A DNA stretch of 64,000 nucleotides, from contig NZ_JAATJJ010000001.1 of the NCBI RefSeq assembly GCF_011927795.1, positions 830,666 to 894,665 of the forward strand, written 5' to 3'. Below the pieces are notes generated by a model that saw only the letters and a program-made list of their open reading frames with translations, was not told the origin of the DNA and made no database searches. Both the position numbers and the translations under genes were made by a program. This DNA is from Saonia flava. Its GTDB lineage: Bacteria > Bacteroidota > Bacteroidia > Flavobacteriales > Flavobacteriaceae. Positions 19,508 to 28,933 of this stretch are shown in pieces. The stretch's first letter is position 1, and each line of letters opens with the position of its first letter.

Positions 19508-21703
19508 TTAGTCGTTAATATTTAGATTATTAGTGCCATCGATCATTGTCTCAAACCCTCCTGCATAGTATTCAGCACATATTTCTAGATTCGTATAACC
19601 AGCGTTATTTGTAACAGCATAACCTTCAGAAAATGACCAGTCTACATGAGCCATTAACATGTCATTTGGGTTATTAGGATTAAGGTGCGTGTGCTGATTT
19701 TCAAACCAGTCAGGCATGTAGTCTCCATCTGTGTCTGTATAAATTGATGTGCCTGGAAAACTACTTTGTGTCCATGAGCCAATTGATCTATACGAACTTT
19801 CTGTACCATTGTTCTTGGTTTTTGAAAAGTACGAGTTATCTAAATCGTCAGAACCATAATAAGGTGTGCCATCTTTGTTAATACCTCTATTATGACCAAC
19901 ACTGGCCATTACCTTTCGAGGAACATCCATTGCATCCCAATAACCCTCTGGCGGTGGATTAAAAGAGAATTGCTGGGTGGTGGTAAAAAATTGAGTTGGA
20001 ACAGGCCCGTTCTCCTTTATTGAGACACCATGGAGGCTATTTGATGATGATTTAAACCAAGTATAAAGGTCAGATTGTAAATTACTGGAATTATCTACGT
20101 TAATTCCTTCAGTTATGTTGAAAGCAGAATAAATTCGAGGTTCATCACCATTCCAATCTCCACCATAATTTAGCTTATTGCCTCTTCTATGCATTCCACT
20201 TAAGCCACGAGTTACATTTCCCTGTTTATTATAATTCCTATGATAATCTACATTAGGAGTTATATTATAACGAGACAATCTTGCCGACCAATTTACAATG
20301 AAATTGTTATAATTTTCAAAATCGCCATTGGCATTCAAATTTGGGAATCTGTGCGAAATATTATAGGTCATATTTCTTGACCATGTATGGTCCCCAATAT
20401 CTGTTGTTGCCGGCGTATCACCTTGTTTGTTCATAATAGATGCAGTACTATGGTCTGGATCGGCCTCTGCCAACAAGTTATAAACAAAAGAAGAACGATT
20501 TAAAGATGCATTACCCCCTTGAGAATGGGTATTGATATTTAGTGTCCATGTTTGATCAAGTCCATATCTTAAACTGCAGTGATCAACATAATTACTTGTT
20601 TCATTTTCAATTTGCAAATAATTGAGTGCATCAAAACAGTCGACATTGACTGTACATGGCTTTCCTAAATCAGATTGAAGAGTCAAAAACCTGAATATGA
20701 GATTTCCTGCCCTTGTAAATGTCATTCTAGGATGGCTTACCGTCAACCCTAACCCTGGTGCCATTTGCCCCCAAACTGCAATATCACCACTAGAAGTATC
20801 GTATTCAGCATATGCATTCGAATCTTCCACTCTACCTTCCACTTTTATTATAACAATACGCGAACCACTTGCTTCAAACGCTTCTCTAAAAGAACCTGGG
20901 CCCGAAGTGTTTAAGTTGGTCACCTCATAAAATTTAGCAGCTTTGGGATTAACCCTTGCAAAGGCCCCTGCTCCAATAGCAGAAGGAAAAGCCTTTAATG
21001 TATTTAGCGTTATTACATTATCAATACTTATAGAATCATCTTTATTCTCATCTTCATTGTCATTACTTTGTTGGGAATCACCATTTATCTTACCTATATA
21101 CTCAACAACAAGTTTAGGACCTGGGTTATCAGTGCTTTCTTTGGAGGCTATTGAAATATCGTCTCCCGATTTAATGTTCAAAACAATAGACATTATGGAG
21201 GGGGTCAACCCTTCACTTTCCAAAATTACTTTTTGACTACGACCAACCTCATATTCACTGTCAATTTCACCAAGCAACTCTCCTTTTTCTGGAGCATTTT
21301 CAAATGTCAAATCCTCCTCAGTCCAATCATTCCCCAACCCTTCAAAAGCTTCTAAATGACCATAACCTTCATCTGAATCAGTAGTGAATTCAAGATATGC
21401 TCCAGTTATTGTCCCTTCGATTGATGACAAATCAAATTTTAAGTAAGTAGTTCTTGTATTGGCTTCAACACGCACAGTATTTTCATTATAACCCTTGCCA
21501 TCTTGTAGATAGGCATCATCAATAGCATTTAATATTATTGTAGACTCTTCAACTTCAGAATCTTCTTCATCTACAGATAAAGAACCTGATTTATTTAAAA
21601 CTATTTCTGCTAATAAATCCGAGTCTTTCTGACATGAACAAAAAAACAAAAAGATAACTAAAATAAAAGATATAATAAACGTAGAATTGGGGTTACGCTT
21701 CAT
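19508..21703 (-). CDS. pectate-lyase-like lipoprotein with DNRLRE/CBM96-type domain
   Basis: A 731-residue surface or periplasmic lipoprotein (lipobox cysteine at residue 24). Residues about 55-205 look like a DNRLRE/CBM96 carbohydrate-binding domain (AYLQDG, TYLKFDLSSI, WTEEDLTFENAP). From about 230 the sequence resembles PL1-type pectate lyases: AFPSAIGAGAFA, then VTNLNTSGPGSFREAFE, then parallel beta-helix repeats, and a TDGDYMPDWFE motif near the end. It would cleave uronic-acid polysaccharide. Lyases in polymer loci often trim or release their own product, and ugd plus the epimerase supply uronate. Alternatively it is a degradative enzyme that happens to lie here. Confidence 0.82.
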   Translation of the reverse strand: MKRNPNSTFIISFILVIFLFFCSCQKDSDLLAEIVLNKSGSLSVDEEDSEVEESTIILNAIDDAYLQDGKGYNENTVRVEANTRTTYLKFDLSSIEGTITGAYLEFTTDSDEGYGHLEAFEGLGNDWTEEDLTFENAPEKGELLGEIDSEYEVGRSQKVILESEGLTPSIMSIVLNIKSGDDISIASKESTDNPGPKLVVEYIGKINGDSQQSNDNEDENKDDSISIDNVITLNTLKAFPSAIGAGAFARVNPKAAKFYEVTNLNTSGPGSFREAFEASGSRIVIIKVEGRVEDSNAYAEYDTSSGDIAVWGQMAPGLGLTVSHPRMTFTRAGNLIFRFLTLQSDLGKPCTVNVDCFDALNYLQIENETSNYVDHCSLRYGLDQTWTLNINTHSQGGNASLNRSSFVYNLLAEADPDHSTASIMNKQGDTPATTDIGDHTWSRNMTYNISHRFPNLNANGDFENYNNFIVNWSARLSRYNITPNVDYHRNYNKQGNVTRGLSGMHRRGNKLNYGGDWNGDEPRIYSAFNITEGINVDNSSNLQSDLYTWFKSSSNSLHGVSIKENGPVPTQFFTTTQQFSFNPPPEGYWDAMDVPRKVMASVGHNRGINKDGTPYYGSDDLDNSYFSKTKNNGTESSYRSIGSWTQSSFPGTSIYTDTDGDYMPDWFENQHTHLNPNNPNDMLMAHVDWSFSEGYAVTNNAGYTNLEICAEYYAGGFETMIDGTNNLNIND

Positions 21704-22244
21704 AAGCTAGGTTTAATAAAGAATAATTCAAGATTTAGTATGCAATATTAAATCAAAAACGTAAAAAATCGATAAGAAGTTGTTTTTTTTCGATGAAATA
21801 CATTGTTTTCGTTTTTTGCTATTTCACCTAATAACAATATTTACTTAACTTCTCTTAGATAAATTTTTAAGATGTTTGACTTTACTACGGAAGTACGTGG
21901 TTCATTCTAACCTTGGACTATTAAGTTAGTGCTTTTAACATTATTTTAGGATATTCATCCTTTTGGTTTGTCCTAAATAAAAAATGCTATTCTTTGCAAT
22001 TTAATTATTTAAAAGGTTGTTTTAAAAAAATCGACAAACATAGAAAAAAAGACCTAGGTAATCATCCTATGAAAAAGAAGTCCATATTGACTTTTATGAC
22101 TTAATAAATTTGACCATAGGGTTAGAAAAAAGGCAAAAGCCTACTTTGGCATCTCCTTCTATTAATTTTAGGTCCACGAAAGAAACTCATGTAAAGTATA
22201 AACAAACACTGACAACTCGAAGAAGTATTCATAATACTATTCTA
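21704..22244. other. 541-base AT-rich intergenic region
   Basis: It separates the lyase gene from the GT2 gene; both are on the minus strand. A TATGTTTG box (22042-22035, minus) fits TAnnTTTG but is 330 bases from the lyase start and lacks a -33 element. A terminator-like hairpin lies at 22126-22142. I see no coding frame. Confidence 0.55.
22126..22142 (-). terminator. short hairpin with U-tract downstream of the GT2 gene
   Basis: On the minus strand AGGC-TTTT-GCCT is followed by a run of T, about 100 bases after the stop of the GT2 gene at 22245. The stem is only four base pairs, so this is a weak call. Confidence 0.35.
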
Positions 22245-23276
22245 TCAAGAGGGAACAGCCCGCATGAGTACCATACCTAAAAAAAGACAAGTTTTATTGT
22301 TGAAAATTGGCACAAAAAAATTATTATAAAAACGGCGGGTATTGCCTTCTCCAATACCACCAATCTTGGGGTCGATTGGATATGCTTCATAGGTATTTAA
22401 CCTGGATAGTATTTTTTTTAAATCTTTAAAACTAAGAAGGCGATATTTCAACGTTCTTATGAGAAGTGCGAAAACAAAGGCCTGTTGTCTACCCCTAAGG
22501 CTTTTCACTACTTTGTTATAATCCACATGAGAACTGTCAAGATCTTTTATTAATCCGTGGAAGTGTTCAATGGCATTGACCATACCATGAATGAACTTCA
22601 GGTTATGCGCTCGGTCCTTACTGGTCACAATTGAATTTTCAACTACAATGTACCGATGAACATCTATATCAACCTTGGCCATTCTATGGGCCGTTATAAA
22701 GAGACTGGCTGTAAAAATGGCATCTTCATATAATGTGCCTTCAATAAATCTTACTCCAGCATCTACCAAAAGGCTCCTCTTGACGATATATCTCCATGCT
22801 TCATTTCTAAAACCGTATTCCGCAACATAACTGATGCCGTCCATTACAAGAACAGGAAGGTCTTGAGGATTTTGTGTCAAAGAATCAAAATCAAGGGCTG
22901 CACTTTCTGCTATTTGCTTGGTATCGAACTCCAATATTTCAAGGTCATTCTCTACGGCTAATGCTATAATCAATCTCAAGACGTTAGTGGCCAAATAATC
23001 ATCAGCGTCCAAAAAATAAACATAATCTCCATTGGCTGCGGCCAAACATTTATTTCTTGCAACACTTGGTCCCTGGTTTTGTTGCCTAATTAATTGAATA
23101 TTTGAATGTTTTTCTGCATATTCATCTACAATTGCTGCGCCTGAATCTTTTGAACCATCATCAACAATTATAATTTCGTATTCATTATTTGACAGGCCTT
23201 GGTCAAGAAGACTTTTGAAACAGCGTTCAATATATTTCTCCTTATTGTACAGAGGAATTAGTATACTTAATTTCAT
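22245..23276 (-). CDS. family 2 glycosyltransferase
   Basis: A 343-residue GT-A fold transferase. The N-terminus ILIPLYNKEKYIERC is typical of GT2. Nucleotide-binding VDDGS is near residue 40 and the metal-binding LDADD near 91-95. No membrane helices are seen, so it should work at the inner face of the membrane on the lipid-linked repeat unit. It has about 250 bases of non-coding DNA on its upstream side, so it may be transcribed alone. Donor and linkage cannot be inferred. Confidence 0.88.
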   Translation of the reverse strand: MKLSILIPLYNKEKYIERCFKSLLDQGLSNNEYEIIIVDDGSKDSGAAIVDEYAEKHSNIQLIRQQNQGPSVARNKCLAAANGDYVYFLDADDYLATNVLRLIIALAVENDLEILEFDTKQIAESAALDFDSLTQNPQDLPVLVMDGISYVAEYGFRNEAWRYIVKRSLLVDAGVRFIEGTLYEDAIFTASLFITAHRMAKVDIDVHRYIVVENSIVTSKDRAHNLKFIHGMVNAIEHFHGLIKDLDSSHVDYNKVVKSLRGRQQAFVFALLIRTLKYRLLSFKDLKKILSRLNTYEAYPIDPKIGGIGEGNTRRFYNNFFVPIFNNKTCLFLGMVLMRAVPS

Positions 23277-23531
23277 TACGTTCTTTATTGACTTGTACTA
23301 TTATTTTTTAATGATTACTGAAAAACATATTTATTTGAATGGTTCCAAAGTAAAAATGAAACTATATTAACATTTCAAACTCTGTTTTACCTCCCATAAA
23401 ATCAGCATAAAACTAGGGCATCCTCCTGTTAAGGCAAATAAAATTGATTTAGTACAGTTTTATTGGATAAAATACTTCTATACCGAGAATACAACTAGAT
23501 GAAAGCATTTCAACTTAATCGCTTTTCTACA

Positions 23532-24800
23532 TCAATAATCGTCTTCATTGAAAGGCTTTAGCCATTCCAAAATCATGTTTTCTCCATGGGTATCATAAAC
23601 CTTCAATAAACTTTTAAATTCATTGATTTTGATATTGACTTCGGGAATACTATTAGCCACCACATAAATTCTGGAATACACCTGTCTTTCAGTTCCAAGC
23701 CATTCCTTTTGAACGTTATCTGCCTCTTTAAATCGTTCCAAAACAAAAACTGTATTTGGATCAGCCTTTATCTCGTCCATACCTTGAATGGAACCAATCT
23801 CTCCACCGGTCAACAGTATCCATATGGTACAGGCCACCCTTCCTTTGAACCAATAGTCATTTTTCTCGGCAAAATCATCCTCCCCCAAAACTCCTGTAAA
23901 CGCATAATTTACCAACATTTCCCTATGATCAAATCCATTGATATGGTTAATGTGGATGTGAGGTGCTTCACCTTGTAATCTAAATCCTGGGTCATAGGCA
24001 TAGACAATACCGTTTTCGACAAAAAACTGAATATTAAGTACCCCATTTTGTATTTTCAACCCTTTGAAGAGCTCACACAACTTTGGGTGGACTTGTTCTA
24101 TAAACAGATTAGAGTGTTTGGAAGGATAAACAGCTCCTATACAAACTGGACTGGCATCGCCCTGCTTTTTTGTGGTAATTCTGTCCGATATGGCGGAAAT
24201 ATAGGGAACGCCGTTTCTAAAGGTATAGTAGGCCGCCATATCATCACAGTCCATATATTTCTCTACTAAAACCACACCTTTTTTGGAAAACTTCAATGCA
24301 GTTTTAATCGATTCCATATAATCCTTTGCATCACGGCAGATTTTCATACCTACACCACCTCCGCTGTCTACGGGTTTAATCATTAAAGGGTAGTCGAGAT
24401 TCTCTGGTTTATCAATGTTTGTTTCGTTCAGATAAATTCCCGGTATATCCTGTATGTTATAGTCAAGGCAATATTTTTTAAAGCCATCCTTGCTACAAAA
24501 GGCTTCCACAGCTTCCTTGGTTGCATAACAATGCATATTGAGTTTTTCACAAATCTCTTGGTAAGGCTTTACTAAAATATCTGCCACCCCCACCAGTACT
24601 GCATCAACATCAAGATTTTTGGCCAGCTGGACTATTGCGTCAACATCAAAACCATCTATATCATGAGCCTCAGAGGCATTTTTTTTTGCTGGTGCATTGG
24701 GGTTTGGATCAATTACAATGGTATAAATACCCAGAGAGACGGCAACATCCACCAAAATGCCTGTTTCAGGATTTCCCCCTAATATTATAAGTTTTTTCAT
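23532..24800 (-). CDS. ATP-grasp ligase, carbamoyl-phosphate-synthase-like
   Basis: A 422-residue protein. The N-terminal pre-ATP-grasp domain begins ILGGNPETG. The ATP-grasp domain covers about 115-320, with a glycine-rich loop (KPVDSGGGVGM, near 142) and a metal/phosphate region YDPGFRLQGEAPH. ATP-grasp enzymes join a carboxylate to an amine or thiol via an acyl phosphate. In this locus the natural acceptor would be an amino sugar, such as the product of the PglE-like aminotransferase, or the acid could be a uronate. This is inference. It sits between two glycosyltransferases. Confidence 0.78.
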   Translation of the reverse strand: MKKLIILGGNPETGILVDVAVSLGIYTIVIDPNPNAPAKKNASEAHDIDGFDVDAIVQLAKNLDVDAVLVGVADILVKPYQEICEKLNMHCYATKEAVEAFCSKDGFKKYCLDYNIQDIPGIYLNETNIDKPENLDYPLMIKPVDSGGGVGMKICRDAKDYMESIKTALKFSKKGVVLVEKYMDCDDMAAYYTFRNGVPYISAISDRITTKKQGDASPVCIGAVYPSKHSNLFIEQVHPKLCELFKGLKIQNGVLNIQFFVENGIVYAYDPGFRLQGEAPHIHINHINGFDHREMLVNYAFTGVLGEDDFAEKNDYWFKGRVACTIWILLTGGEIGSIQGMDEIKADPNTVFVLERFKEADNVQKEWLGTERQVYSRIYVVANSIPEVNIKINEFKSLLKVYDTHGENMILEWLKPFNEDDY

Positions 24801-24866
24801 ATTTCAAGTTATTATAACATTTTACTATTTTAATGTCAAGGCCATTTCTAATTCAATGACTCGTTA

Positions 24867-26105
24867 TTAATTTTTAAATTCAAATTGATCATTAAAACCT
24901 AAATTTATTAATAATTGTTTGATATCCTTTTCATCGGTGTTTATTTCTACTATTTTGCTTTTATCAATCCCCATGAGCCCAAGTTCCTCCTTAATTGCTT
25001 TGTAATTTGTTGGGTTGATGGTTGCTATGATTAAATCATCAAATTCATTATTGCTTACTACGCTAATTGGTCTGACATGATTTCCGTCAATATCCAATGG
25101 GTGATAGTCAAGGTCTATCCATTTAATAATTTCGAAAAAGTTGGATTTGGCATTGGTAGATAAAATATGTTGTCCAAAAGAACCAGAGCTATAGACAACC
25201 ACTTTTGACCTAGCTGCAACATTCAAAAAAGGATTAAAAATCAGATTTCCGTCAGCATTAAAAATCAAACCTCCGGAACGAACCAGAATTTGAGAATATA
25301 AATAGTAACTAATCTGTTTGTTTAAATTTTCCTCATTTAGAACATTAGTAAGTTTTGATTTTAGGAAACTCATTAACAATCCTAGTCTAAAATATTCTAT
25401 TTGTGGATCTTCAATAGATTTCACTATAGAATCATGTCGTTGTCTGTAATAATAAATTGGAATTTTGCTTATGGTTATTTTTTTAGAAATCGATAGGTAG
25501 ACATAGGTTATTGCAGCATCCTCTCCCATGATTATTTCATTGGGTACGTCATATAGAACTTCACTCAACAGTGACTTTTTAAATAATTTATTCCAAACAT
25601 ATGTTGATATACCATGTTCACAGAAATGGCCATTATATATAGCATTTGGAAGTATTGTTGATTGCAATTCATCGTAATCGTAATTACCCACGAATTTTGA
25701 TTTTACCGTTTCTATTTTCCCATCGAATTCTCTGAAATAACCAGTAACGACAAGATCTGAATTATTTGCCTCGGCAAGTTTATGTAAAATGTCCAAATAA
25801 AATTTATCTACCCAATCATCGCCGTCAACGAATGAAACATATTTTCCCTCAGCATTTTCTAACCCAGCTTTCCTTGCACTTAAGAGCCCCCCGTTTTCCT
25901 TATGAACAACTTTTATTCTAGAATCTAGTCTTGCATAATCATCACAAATTTTTGGACAACCGTCAGGACTTCCATCATCTACCAAAATTAATTCGAAGTC
26001 CGAAAAAGATTGATCTAAAAGACTATCAATACATTTTGGCAAATACTTTTCAATGCGAAAAATTGGTACAATAACACTTATTTCTACAGTATTCAATTGG
26101 TTCAT
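24867..26105 (-). CDS. family 2 glycosyltransferase with C-terminal Rossmann-like extension
   Basis: A 412-residue protein. Residues 1-230 form a GT2 domain (VPIFRIEKYLPKC, VDDGSPDGCP, VDGDDWV near 92). From about 290 the chain reads like a small nucleotide- or sugar-binding Rossmann domain (KVVVYSSGSFGQ, then DDLIIATINP). Similar tails occur on some polysaccharide-locus glycosyltransferases. The gene is 66 bases upstream of the ATP-grasp gene on the same strand. Donor and acceptor are unknown. Confidence 0.85.
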   Translation of the reverse strand: MNQLNTVEISVIVPIFRIEKYLPKCIDSLLDQSFSDFELILVDDGSPDGCPKICDDYARLDSRIKVVHKENGGLLSARKAGLENAEGKYVSFVDGDDWVDKFYLDILHKLAEANNSDLVVTGYFREFDGKIETVKSKFVGNYDYDELQSTILPNAIYNGHFCEHGISTYVWNKLFKKSLLSEVLYDVPNEIIMGEDAAITYVYLSISKKITISKIPIYYYRQRHDSIVKSIEDPQIEYFRLGLLMSFLKSKLTNVLNEENLNKQISYYLYSQILVRSGGLIFNADGNLIFNPFLNVAARSKVVVYSSGSFGQHILSTNAKSNFFEIIKWIDLDYHPLDIDGNHVRPISVVSNNEFDDLIIATINPTNYKAIKEELGLMGIDKSKIVEINTDEKDIKQLLINLGFNDQFEFKN

Positions 26106-26225
26106 AGTAATTTTAATTCAAGTATAAAACAAACCTCTACCCTAAATATTGTTTTCTTAACCAAAAACAGTGCTTTCTACAAGTTCAGTGTATGAATAAA
26201 AAACTAAAGATGAAATCATACCATG

Positions 26226-26972
26226 TTATATATATTCCCCTCCTGTGATTCTTATTAATGAGCCTGTTGTCATAGCTGATTCGTCAGAAATAAAATACAT
26301 CACCGCAGGTATTGGGTCTGAAGTATTAAGCATTCTACCCATAGGAATTATTGTTGAGGCTTTTTCCTTTAATTTTTTAGCACTAATGCCTTCTTTGGTT
26401 CGTAGCTCAAGTTCTCCCTCGGTATTTGTCCAACCCATAACCAAATAATTTGATCTTATCCCATATTTCGCATAATGATGGGCAATGTGGTTGGAAAGTG
26501 TATACAGACTACTTTTCGTGAGTGCATATGGAGCCCTATTCATTTCACCATAATCCATATGTGCAGATCCAAAAAAAATGATAGAGCCAGATTTGTTGTC
26601 AATCATGGATTTTAATACATGTTTCAATAAAAAGAATGGTGCTTTAAGGTTGATATTGAATACACTGTCGTAGACATCTTCTTCTGTATTAGTAATGGAT
26701 GAAACCGGAGTAATTCCTGCATACAAAACCAAAGCATCTATTTTTTTAAATCTTTTTATGGTTTGCTTGTAAAAATCTTTAATTCCTTCGATACTCTCCA
26801 AGTTTAGTTTATGAAAATACAGCTGACTTTCTGACTTTGTAGATTTAATGATTTTCTCACCTTCTTCCAAACTTCGGCCACAAAATGATACGTTATAGCC
26901 CTTATTCAAACAGGAGCTAAGTATTTCCTTACCAACCCCCTTAGATCCTCCCAAAATCATTATAGTTTTCAT
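26226..26972 (-). CDS. short-chain dehydrogenase/reductase
   Basis: A 248-residue classical SDR. The cofactor motif GGSKGVG is at residues 8-14 and the catalytic YALTK gives Tyr149 and Lys153. The start is set at the ATG at 26972; an in-frame TTG at 27014 would add 14 residues that the family does not have. FabG-like sequence does not reveal the substrate. Within this locus it probably reduces a keto sugar or a small acyl group used in decoration. Confidence 0.85.
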   Translation of the reverse strand: MKTIMILGGSKGVGKEILSSCLNKGYNVSFCGRSLEEGEKIIKSTKSESQLYFHKLNLESIEGIKDFYKQTIKRFKKIDALVLYAGITPVSSITNTEEDVYDSVFNINLKAPFFLLKHVLKSMIDNKSGSIIFFGSAHMDYGEMNRAPYALTKSSLYTLSNHIAHHYAKYGIRSNYLVMGWTNTEGELELRTKEGISAKKLKEKASTIIPMGRMLNTSDPIPAVMYFISDESAMTTGSLIRITGGEYI

Positions 26973-27155
26973 GGTAATATCTGCTTTCCTTATTATGTAA
27001 TTATCTACTTTCAAATCTAAGAATTAATTTCTATGACCTTGTTTTTAATCTATTAAGTTATATAAACTTTCTTTGAACCGTAAGTATAAATCATTTTGGT
27101 TCTATTTTAATAAAAAAGATTTGTTATAATAGTAATTTCGTGTAAAATTAATTTA

Positions 27156-27767
27156 CTAGCCTTTGGTTCCCATAAACCGCTCCATGGTTTGGTCTTCGCT
27201 TGCGGATATTCCATCTCTTTGCAATACCTTTTGGACTGTTTTGATTAAAATTTTTAAATCGGTGACAAAACTAATATTGCTAACATACCAGACATCCAAA
27301 GAAAATTTCTCTTCCCAGCTTATGGCATTGCGGCCATTTACTTGTGCCCAGCCAGTAATTCCAGGTTTTACATTATGGCGTTTGGCCTGTTCGGAGTTGT
27401 ATAGTGGAAGATACGCCACTAATAAGGGCCTTGGTCCCACAATGGACATTTCTCCTTTAAGTACATTGACAAGCTGTAAAAGCTCATCCAATGATACCCC
27501 ACGAACAAATTTGCCAACTTTAGTAATACGTTGCATGTCTGGAAGAAGATTTCCTTGCTCATCTTTTTTATCGTTCATGGTCTTGAACTTGATAATGGTA
27601 AAGATTTTCTCATTTTTTCCTGGTCTCCTTTGAAAGAAAAAAGGTTTTCCATTATTTGATAATGCAAGTAATACGGTCAATACCAAAATAATCGGAGATA
27701 GCACTAGTAATGCAACCAAAGAGACCGAAAAATCTATTCCTCTCTTTATGAACCTTGAATATATCAT
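27156..27767 (-). CDS. PglC-like initiating phosphoglycosyltransferase (bacterial sugar transferase)
   Basis: A 203-residue monotopic phosphoglycosyltransferase. It has an N-terminal re-entrant membrane helix (about 13-35), a [11 protein letters not shown] segment, FKTM, the catalytic Asp-Glu pair in SLDELLQL (about 92-93), and the conserved GPRPLL and [13 protein letters not shown]. It transfers a sugar-1-phosphate to undecaprenyl phosphate and so starts the repeat unit. The short length matches PglC, which uses UDP-diacetylbacillosamine. That fits the PglF- and PglE-like genes here. It overlaps the upstream GT4 gene by four bases. Confidence 0.92.
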   Translation of the reverse strand: MIYSRFIKRGIDFSVSLVALLVLSPIILVLTVLLALSNNGKPFFFQRRPGKNEKIFTIIKFKTMNDKKDEQGNLLPDMQRITKVGKFVRGVSLDELLQLVNVLKGEMSIVGPRPLLVAYLPLYNSEQAKRHNVKPGITGWAQVNGRNAISWEEKFSLDVWYVSNISFVTDLKILIKTVQKVLQRDGISASEDQTMERFMGTKG

Positions 27768-28903
27768 TTTTTATTCTGATTAATAATTTTCAATAAGTCA
27801 GTATTTACCAAATGGACATCAAACTTCTGTTCGGCGAGCTTTCTACTTTCCCTTCCCATTTCCTCAATTTTTTCAGGATTATCCAAAAAGAAATTTACGG
27901 CCTCTATAAGTGGGTCTAATTCTTTTGGAGGAATTAAAAAGCCATTCCTCCCCTCAATGACGGTTTCTCTACATCCGGGTGTGACAGTAGTTATTATGGG
28001 CATACCCACTGACAAGGCTTCTAGAATAGATCTTGGGACCCCTTCCCTATAGTAAGTTGGCAATACAAATATATCTCCTCCGTATAAAAAAGGCCTAACA
28101 TCTTCCTGCCTACCATAGTAAATAATTACACCTTCCTCATGCAGTTTTTTTAATCTTGATGCCAGGAAAGTCAAATCCTCAGGCGGGCTACCTACCACAT
28201 GGAAATTTGCGTTTCCATTTTTTTTATGGACAGACAAAGCAGTGTCAAGAAACAGTTCTATTCCCTTTTCTACCATCAATCGGCCAATTAAAATAAAGTT
28301 TACAGCTCCACCTTGATTGAATTCATTACTTTTTTTGAACCTAAATCTCTCAAGGTTTATTCCTGAACCATTTACCACATAGGATTTTTTGTTTTTTGGC
28401 AGGATATGTTGTTTCAAAAAAAGATTTTGGTCATCCACATTTTGAAAAATGGCAACATTGTTTTTTCTTAGCGATAGTTTGTACAAAATCCTGGAAATTT
28501 GCCCCAAAAATCTAGCTTTAAATGAAACTCCACTAAAAGTAAAGCCAAGCCCTGTAATGAGAGAAAAAGTCTTGATATTTAATTGTTGAGCCGCAAAAGA
28601 GCCATAAATGACAGGTTTTATAGTATAGGCGAACACAAAATCTATCTCTAACTCTTTCATTATTTTTTTAAGTTCCCCTACACTTTTAAAATCTTTGAAG
28701 GGGTTTAGCCCTTTCCTTTGTAGATTAAATTCCACAGGATGTGCACCCATAGCTTTGATTTTTTTAATACTGTCATCATAGAAATCAGGAGCGGCACACC
28801 AAACTTCATAGCCATTTTGTATCAGCTCTTCAATAAAGTCTTTTCTGAAGTTTAGTAAGGAATAGGAAACAGAACAAATAATTAAAATTCTTGGCTTTAT
28901 CAT
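27764..28903 (-). CDS. GT4 glycosyltransferase, PglA-like
   Basis: A 379-residue GT-B enzyme. The N-terminal part ([31 protein letters not shown]) resembles PglA-type transferases that add the second sugar to an undecaprenyl-PP-linked bacillosamine-type residue. The C-terminal half has the GT4 elements [10 protein letters not shown] and [17 protein letters not shown] (EX7E). It overlaps the PglC-like gene by four bases (ATGA), which fits consecutive steps. The donor sugar is not determined. Confidence 0.88.
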   Translation of the reverse strand: MIKPRILIICSVSYSLLNFRKDFIEELIQNGYEVWCAAPDFYDDSIKKIKAMGAHPVEFNLQRKGLNPFKDFKSVGELKKIMKELEIDFVFAYTIKPVIYGSFAAQQLNIKTFSLITGLGFTFSGVSFKARFLGQISRILYKLSLRKNNVAIFQNVDDQNLFLKQHILPKNKKSYVVNGSGINLERFRFKKSNEFNQGGAVNFILIGRLMVEKGIELFLDTALSVHKKNGNANFHVVGSPPEDLTFLASRLKKLHEEGVIIYYGRQEDVRPFLYGGDIFVLPTYYREGVPRSILEALSVGMPIITTVTPGCRETVIEGRNGFLIPPKELDPLIEAVNFFLDNPEKIEEMGRESRKLAEQKFDVHLVNTDLLKIINQNKK

Positions 28904-28933
28904 TGATTGTGAATAGTTTATTGTTTCGTACTT

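Noticed and set aside
26973-27014. TTG start for the SDR gene
   Set aside because: The ATG at 26972 gives the standard SDR length and has a purine-rich stretch upstream.
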